Position numbers and translations under genes: made by a program. Shown piece after piece: positions 16,449-20,412 of a stretch of DNA of 20,412 bases. Within the stretch, counting starts at the first letter, position 1. Each line of letters begins with the position of its first letter. The notes beneath the pieces are model-generated. The model had not been told where the DNA came from, did not search any database, and worked only from the letters and a program-made list of their open reading frames with translations. This DNA is from Clostridiales bacterium (GTDB taxonomy: Bacteria; Bacillota_A; Clostridia; Christensenellales; CAG-917). Location of the stretch: NCBI GenBank assembly GCA_031282095.1, contig JAITEJ010000174.1, positions 1-20,412 on the forward strand, written 5' to 3'.

Positions 16449-16760
16449 AATATATGAGTTTATGTTCCATGTTTTATATGTTAAACGTCAATTCAGCGCA
16501 TAACGCCGATATCGATCGACTGCAAAAGGCATTCGCCCCGTCTGATAAACAGAAATTCTCGGCTCCGATATTAAGCCCGTTATTCTGCGGCGAAAAGCAT
16601 CTGTGACGAACAACCTCTTTCGCCGTTTTATCCAAAGCCGTTTTTTCAACGACAAGCGGCAACTGCCGCAAACGGACAAACCCTCTTGTCATCTGATGTC
16701 AGCCGTCCGCGCTCCACCGCGTAAAACGACCACAGGGATAAAGACGCGGGCTTTTTCCGT
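16449..16760 (-). other. Non-coding region upstream of the glutamate-cysteine ligase
   Basis: No supported gene. A 72-codon open frame on the minus strand (16474-16692) has no recognisable motif and no ribosome site. A TTGACG lies near 16490 on the minus strand, but no -10 box at the right spacing convinces. Confidence 0.35.
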
Positions 16761-16860
16761 TTCAATCCGCACTCACGTGCGTGAGAGAATTTATGAGTGG
16801 TTACCGTGAAACGGTTGCTACAGGGGTTTAATTCATACTCGCGTGCGCGAGAGGATCATA
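16761..16860 (-). repeat. Two diverged repeats, each with a 6-bp hairpin that keeps its pairing
   Basis: CTCACGTGCGTGAG at 16772-16785 and CTCGCGTGCGCGAG at 16838-16851 lie 66 bp apart in similar surroundings (ATTTATGA after one, ATCATAAA after the other). Both fold as 6-bp stems with a TG loop. The two sequence differences are on opposite arms and pair with each other (A-T in one, G-C in the other), a compensatory change. Between them ACCGT-GAA-ACGGT (16803-16815) makes a third small stem. A 20-bp direct repeat (TTTAAGCCGC...) follows at about 16869-16908, next to the dehydrogenase stop. Confidence 0.7.
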
Positions 16861-16909
16861 AATCTTCTTTTTTAAGCCGCCGTCCCCCGTTTTAAGCCGC
16901 ATTCCCCGG

Positions 16910-17719
16910 CTAATAGATAGACTGTACGATTTTTTCAGTCAAGCTTTTCGGCAAAAATTTTGCCAATATGACAAACAGACGGTATTCCGTGCCCGCGACG
17001 CGTTCTCTCGGCGGATGCCTGCGAACGGACACCCTGAACGCCGTACGCGCCACCGCCAAAGCCGACATACCGTTTCTCTCGTCCTTTTCCATGACGGCTA
17101 TAGACTTTTTATAAGCCTCCGCGTACGCCGCGTCCGGGTTTTCGGCTTCACGGCTGTCGGTAAAGCCGGTTTTGGCGTCTCCGGGGAGTATGTTCACCAC
17201 CTTCACGCCGAACCGTTTAACTTCCCCGCGCAAAGCGGACGCGAGCGAATCCATCGCCGCCTTTGTAGCGCTGTAAAATGCCTGAAAGGGTACGGCGATT
17301 TTAGACGCGACGGAGCTTATGTTGACGATACGCCCTTGAACGGCGCGAAGATGCGGCAGCGCATACTTTATCATGTGAAACGCGCCGAAAAAATTGACGT
17401 CGAATATATATTTGGCTTTTTTCGCGGATGTATCCTCTACGGCGCCGGCTATGCCCATACCGGCGTTATTGACGAGTATGTCCAACCGCCCCGCCGCCGC
17501 GACGACCGCCGCGACCGCCGCCGCGCAATCCTCTTCGGATGTAACATCGCACGTCAATCCGCGTACTCCGTCCTCGGAAATACCCGACCTTGACACGCCG
17601 TAAACCTCGTATCCGCCTTTTACGAACAACGCCGCCAGTTCGCGCCCTATCCCGGAGGAAGCCCCGGTGATCAAGACGACGCCGCGCGGTCCGGCTTCTA
17701 CCGTATTTTCTTTCGTCAT
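16910..17719 (-). CDS. Classical short-chain dehydrogenase/reductase (SDR)
   Basis: A 269-residue NAD(P)-dependent oxidoreductase. The Rossmann fold and active site are complete: TGASSGIG (18-25) for cofactor binding, DVT at 58-60, NNAG at 84-87, Asn109 in DVNFFGAF, Ser136 in NISSVAS, and YSATK with Tyr149 and Lys153. VSRSG after the second strand, with an Arg, leans towards NADP(H) preference. The C-terminal part (LAKFLPKSLTEKIVQ) is hydrophobic and basic, as in SDRs acting on lipid-like or sterol-like substrates, but the substrate cannot be named. It has its own strong promoter at 17759-17787 and a leader of about 33 nt without an obvious ribosome site. Confidence 0.92.
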   Translation of the reverse strand: MTKENTVEAGPRGVVLITGASSGIGRELAALFVKGGYEVYGVSRSGISEDGVRGLTCDVTSEEDCAAAVAAVVAAAGRLDILVNNAGMGIAGAVEDTSAKKAKYIFDVNFFGAFHMIKYALPHLRAVQGRIVNISSVASKIAVPFQAFYSATKAAMDSLASALRGEVKRFGVKVVNILPGDAKTGFTDSREAENPDAAYAEAYKKSIAVMEKDERNGMSALAVARTAFRVSVRRHPPRERVAGTEYRLFVILAKFLPKSLTEKIVQSIY

Positions 17720-17758
17720 AGCTGCAATTTACCGACTTTATCCTTTAAGAATACAAAA

Positions 17759-17787
17759 ATTATACGCTCTTGCCTGATAGAAGTCAA
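17759..17787 (-). promoter_or_regulatory. Near-consensus sigma-A promoter of the SDR gene
   Basis: TTGACT (17787-17782), a 17-nt spacer and TATAAT (17764-17759) on the minus strand. The predicted start near 17752 gives a leader of about 33 nt before the ATG at 17719. Confidence 0.85.
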
Positions 17788-17879
17788 GGCGCGGCGCGCA
17801 ACAGTTTTTGTATATACCGTTTCGCGATATGCGCTTTAAAAGCGACTTTGAGGATTACACCGTTCCGATGACCGCTGAC

Positions 17880-18135
17880 GCTGAAACGGTTACCCGCCGT
17901 TTCAACAAGCAAACCGCATGCGGAACGGTCAAACTCCGTTTCTGCAAACCGAGGACGGTAAAACGGTTGCGCTCTTACGGCAAAGCGCCGCCGAAAGAAA
18001 CGGTCAAACTCTGTTGCGGCAAAGCGCCGCCGATGGAAACGGTCCTGTTCTGTTACGGCAAAGCGCCGCCGAGAGAAACGGTCAAACTCTGTTGCGGCAA
18101 AGCGCCGCCGATGGAAATGGTTCCGCTCTGTTACG
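17880..18135 (+). repeat. Seven-unit 37-39 bp tandem array with alternating unit types
   Basis: The anchor ACGGT (ATGGT in the last unit) occurs at 17886, 17925, 17963, 18000, 18039, 18078 and 18117. Units from 18000 on alternate between a CAAACTCTGTTGC type (18000, 18078) and a CTGTTAC type (18039, 18117), giving a 78-bp higher-order repeat. All share GGCAAAGCGCCGCCGA before the anchor. The array sits between divergent genes, so it is not the tail of any recognised gene here. Open frames through it on both strands result from the 39-bp period; the plus-strand one starts at TTG and has no ribosome site. The rest of the spacer (18136-18370) is AT-rich and empty. Confidence 0.88.
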
Positions 18136-18370
18136 AACAGCCGAAGTATGACGGAATTATTACGATTCTCTCCGTCAAAACGCGGGTGATATGAAGACAA
18201 TTTCGGAAAATACCCCTTTATCTGACTTATATGTCGTTTTATCCCCTTTATTTTTTCTTATGCCCGTCTCCGTATTTAACGGCATACGTAAAGCTGGTCT
18301 CTGCCGCGTAAATTTTTTAGCCGGCGGATTTTCTGCGCCGAATTGTTTTTTTGTCGAATTTTATATTCTT

Positions 18371-18400
18371 TTGCCCGATTTCACATTTTTTAACGATAAT
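18371..18400 (+). promoter_or_regulatory. Possible promoter of the 110-residue gene
   Basis: TTGCCC (18371-18376), an 18-nt spacer and GATAAT (18395-18400), about 108 bp before the ATG. It is a fair but not strong match to the sigma-A consensus. Confidence 0.4.
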
Positions 18401-18508
18401 ATGCTACATTCGGACGTACGCCGAGACGCCGCAGACGGCTTTGAGAAAGCGCTGTCGTCCTCTGTACGCCCGGATGCAAAAAACAAAACGGAGAAAAATT
18501 AAATACCT

Positions 18509-18841
18509 ATGAGCAATGTAAAACGACCGAAAGGAACTCTTCGCAGACTTGCGATTGAAGCCAAAAAGAGAATGAATGAAAACGATTACGGAAACCTTGC
18601 GCATACCGCGCCCAAAAGCAAACTGCCGATCATTGAAAAGGTCCTGCGCGAAAAGATTCTTTCGGTTATAGCCACCGAAACCGAAAGCGTACAGAGCCCT
18701 ATTTCCCGCTTGATAGACGCGGAACAAATCGCCCTTATGTCGCCCGTCGAGCAGCAGCGCTATATACTCAAAACGGCGGAGCTTTATAAAACCCTCAGAA
18801 GCGAATACTACAAGCGAAGCAAGTCCGAGGTTCATTCCTGA
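18509..18841 (+). CDS. Small basic protein of unknown function
   Basis: A 110-residue protein I do not recognise. It starts MSNVKRPKGTLRRLAIEAKKRMNEN and is rich in Lys, Arg and Glu, with no membrane segment or signal peptide. Charged, probably helical stretches dominate (about 10-24, 40-55, 68-105, the last with a LMSPVEQQRYILKTAELYKTL run), so a small helical cytoplasmic protein is likely. A basic N-terminus would suit nucleic-acid or ribosome contact, but that is a guess. GGAG at 18490-18493 is 15 nt before the ATG, rather far. Coding use matches its neighbours, and no overlapping frame competes. The gene is transcribed away from the SDR and towards the phosphoglucomutase. Confidence 0.7.
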   Translation: MSNVKRPKGTLRRLAIEAKKRMNENDYGNLAHTAPKSKLPIIEKVLREKILSVIATETESVQSPISRLIDAEQIALMSPVEQQRYILKTAELYKTLRSEYYKRSKSEVHS

Positions 18842-19093
18842 CCTCAACCGAACGCATACCGTAACCGGCGCCCGCATTCATTCACGGACTTAACCGCGCC
18901 CCTGCCGCAAATGAGTCAAAGCGCGATACGCAAGTGCCGCACACCCACCACCGTAAGAAAGATGATACGAACGGCTTCTCATGCAGGAGATTGACCAGAC
19001 CGCCGCACCCTCGCCACCGTAAGCAGGATGATACCCGTCCATGTTACGGAGAGCCGCGATAGGTTTTAAACATATTTAACGGCGGCTGTTTAC
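18842..19093 (+). repeat. Degraded repeats between the 110-residue gene and the phosphoglucomutase
   Basis: Two kinds of repeat are visible. TTCATTC at the gene end (18831-18837), followed by ACCTCAACCG across the stop, recurs at 18877-18883 with GGACTTAACCG, an offset of 46 bp. Separately, CCACCGTAAG with a following GATGATAC occurs at about 18948 and 19014, a period of about 67 bp. The spacer has no gene. A loose stem, AGCCGC (19052-19057) with GCGGCT (19082-19087), could be a weak terminator, but no T-run follows. Confidence 0.55.
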
Positions 19094-19122
19094 TTGACTA
19101 TGCCGCGCTAAACACTTATAAT
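19094..19122 (+). promoter_or_regulatory. Near-consensus sigma-A promoter of the phosphoglucomutase gene
   Basis: TTGACT (19094-19099), a 17-nt spacer and TATAAT (19117-19122). These are the same two hexamers and spacing as the SDR promoter. The predicted start near 19129 gives a leader of about 124 nt, long enough for a regulatory structure, though none is recognised. Confidence 0.85.
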
Positions 19123-19252
19123 AAATATTAAGAACGAATCTCCGAAAAAGCGTAAACCGTCTGAATATAAAAACGGGAAATCGCTTATTTGGCAGCTACT
19201 TTTCATGCGGCGTATAAAATTATCGCACCTTAACATTCATATTAGGAGTTTT

Positions 19253-20412
19253 ATGAATTATCTTGACAATTATAAACTATGGATTGAGTCGTCGGAGCTG
19301 AGCGCGAGCGAGCGCGACGCCCTCATCGCAGTCACGGAAGAAAACGCTTTGAGGTCTATGTTCGGCGCCGAGCTTGAGTTCGGCACGGCGGGGATGCGCG
19401 GCGTTTTGGGGTTAGGCACCAATCGCATGAATATATACGCCGTCAGACGCGCCACAAAAGGCTTAGCCGATTACGTAAACTCTTTAGGCGAGGCGGAAGC
19501 CGGTCGCGGCATAGTAGTCGCTTACGACACGCGGCGTTTCAGCGCGGAGTTCGCCGTCGCGGCGGCGCGCGTGTTGTCCGCGAACGGCGTGCGCGTGTTT
19601 TTGACCGAGGATGTGCGCCCCGTTCCGATTTGCTCTTTCGCCATACGTAAGTTAGGCGCGGCGGGCGGCATAATGATAACCGCATCACACAATCCGAAAC
19701 AATACAACGGCTATAAGGTATACGGCGGCGACGGCGCGCAGCTTTCCCCGGAGGCGACGGCGGCGGTCGTAGACTTTATCGGCAAGAGCGGATATTTCGG
19801 CATAGCCGAATCGTCCGCTGACATCACTCCTGAAAATATAAAGGGCAAGGACGGCTTCCGCGCCGACAATTATATCACAATAATCGGGCGCGGCGTCGAC
19901 GAAGCATATTTTGACGCTATACAGAAGCTTTCGTTATCCCCCGATGCGGTGAACAAAAACGGCAAAAATCTGAAACTTGTTTACACGCCTCTGCACGGAA
20001 GCGGATTTAAACCGGTAACGTCCATATTAAGCCGTATGGGAATCGCCGTGACAGTCGTCCCGGAGCAGGCGTCGCCCGATCCCGATTTTTCCACCGTACC
20101 CGTTCCCAACCCGGAGGATCCCGCCGCGCTGAAGCTTGCGGTGGAGCTTGCGGACAGGATAGGGGCGGACGCGGTTATCGGCACCGATCCCGACAGCGAC
20201 CGTATGGGCGTTGCCGTTCGCAACCGCGACGGCAAATTCGTTCTCCTTACCGGCAATCAAACGGGCAGTCTGTTATGTTCTTACATTCTTGAAAGAAAGC
20301 GCGCGAACGGCGTTTTACCTTCAAATCCCGCCGTCGTAAAGACGATAGTCACCACAAATCTCGCCGCGGACATAGCGGAATCGTACGGCGCGGCTTGCTT
20401 TGACGTGCTTAC
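19253..20412 (+). CDS. pgcA: Phosphoglucomutase/phosphomannomutase (PgcA type), 5' part
   Basis: The first 386 codons of an alpha-D-phosphohexomutase that interconverts glucose-6-P and glucose-1-P; the 3' end lies outside the window. Seen: LEFGTAGMRGVLGLGTNRMN (42-61), typical of PgcA-like mutases; the phosphoserine loop TASHNP with Ser145; the sugar-binding TPLHGSGFK; and the metal loop GTDPDSDR with Asp312, Asp314 and Asp316. AGGAG at 19244-19248 is 4 nt before the ATG, and a near-consensus promoter lies at 19094-19122. Its product feeds GlgC/GlgD and its reverse reaction drains GlgP product, which explains a position close to the glycogen operon. A phosphomannomutase assignment is possible, but the long N-terminus favours PgcA. 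Confidence 0.92.
   Translation, partial: MNYLDNYKLWIESSELSASERDALIAVTEENALRSMFGAELEFGTAGMRGVLGLGTNRMNIYAVRRATKGLADYVNSLGEAEAGRGIVVAYDTRRFSAEFAVAAARVLSANGVRVFLTEDVRPVPICSFAIRKLGAAGGIMITASHNPKQYNGYKVYGGDGAQLSPEATAAVVDFIGKSGYFGIAESSADITPENIKGKDGFRADNYITIIGRGVDEAYFDAIQKLSLSPDAVNKNGKNLKLVYTPLHGSGFKPVTSILSRMGIAVTVVPEQASPDPDFSTVPVPNPEDPAALKLAVELADRIGADAVIGTDPDSDRMGVAVRNRDGKFVLLTGNQTGSLLCSYILERKRANGVLPSNPAVVKTIVTTNLAADIAESYGAACFDVL

Noticed and set aside
16474..16692. 72-residue minus-strand gene before the ligase
   Set aside because: No recognisable motif, no ribosome site, and an overlapping frame of similar length is equally open.
17784..18200. Repeat proteins encoded on either strand of the 39-bp array
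   Set aside because: Open frame explained by the 13-codon period; no ATG with a ribosome site, and no non-repeat domain.
19052..19087. Intrinsic terminator before pgcA
   Set aside because: The 6-bp stem has a 24-nt loop and no T-run, so it is too weak to call.

Overview
The window looks like chromosomal DNA from a Gram-positive (Bacillota), Clostridia-type bacterium. The evidence is the glgC-glgD pair (GlgD is the non-catalytic ADP-glucose pyrophosphorylase paralogue typical of Bacillota), the operon order glgB-glgC-glgD-glgA-glgP-GH13, a PgcA-type phosphoglucomutase, MEP-pathway isoprenoid synthesis (ispE) and AT-rich sigma-A-like promoters. An uncultured gut clostridial lineage is plausible but is inference. 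No tRNA, rRNA, CRISPR array, transposase or phage gene was seen.

Layout. 1-490 (-): 5' part of typA/bipA. 881-11901 (-): a complete glycogen operon read from right to left, glgB, glgC, glgD, glgA, glgP and a GH13 alpha-glucanase, with a good promoter at 11909-11937. 12593-16448 (-): ispE, a glutathionylspermidine-synthase-like ATP-grasp enzyme and a plant-type glutamate-cysteine ligase. 16910-17719 (-): a classical short-chain dehydrogenase. 18509-18841 (+): an unrecognised 110-residue protein. 19253-20412 (+): 5' part of a phosphoglucomutase gene (pgcA-like).

How the genes fit together. The phosphoglucomutase interconverts glucose-6-P and glucose-1-P. GlgC/GlgD make ADP-glucose, GlgA elongates, GlgB branches, GlgP releases glucose-1-P, and the GH13 enzyme trims what is left. 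The ligase and ATP-grasp genes together suggest synthesis of a gamma-Glu-Cys-containing thiol or peptide.

Most unusual observation. Most spacers that lie downstream of a stop codon are largely made of degenerate direct copies of the 3' end of the gene just read. This is clear for the GH13 gene (two 120-bp copies), glgD, glgB and the ATP-grasp gene. It is good for glgA, fairly good for the ligase, and weaker for ispE (a ten-unit 34-38 bp array) and the 110-residue gene. Several copies include an aligned stop codon. I know of no described system that does this. A second theme is initiation: typA and glgB have a TATAAT box 7-8 nt before the ATG and no Shine-Dalgarno, so they look leaderless. The internal operon genes glgC, glgD, glgA and glgP have Shine-Dalgarno sites, and glgC and glgP also have strong hairpins just upstream of them.
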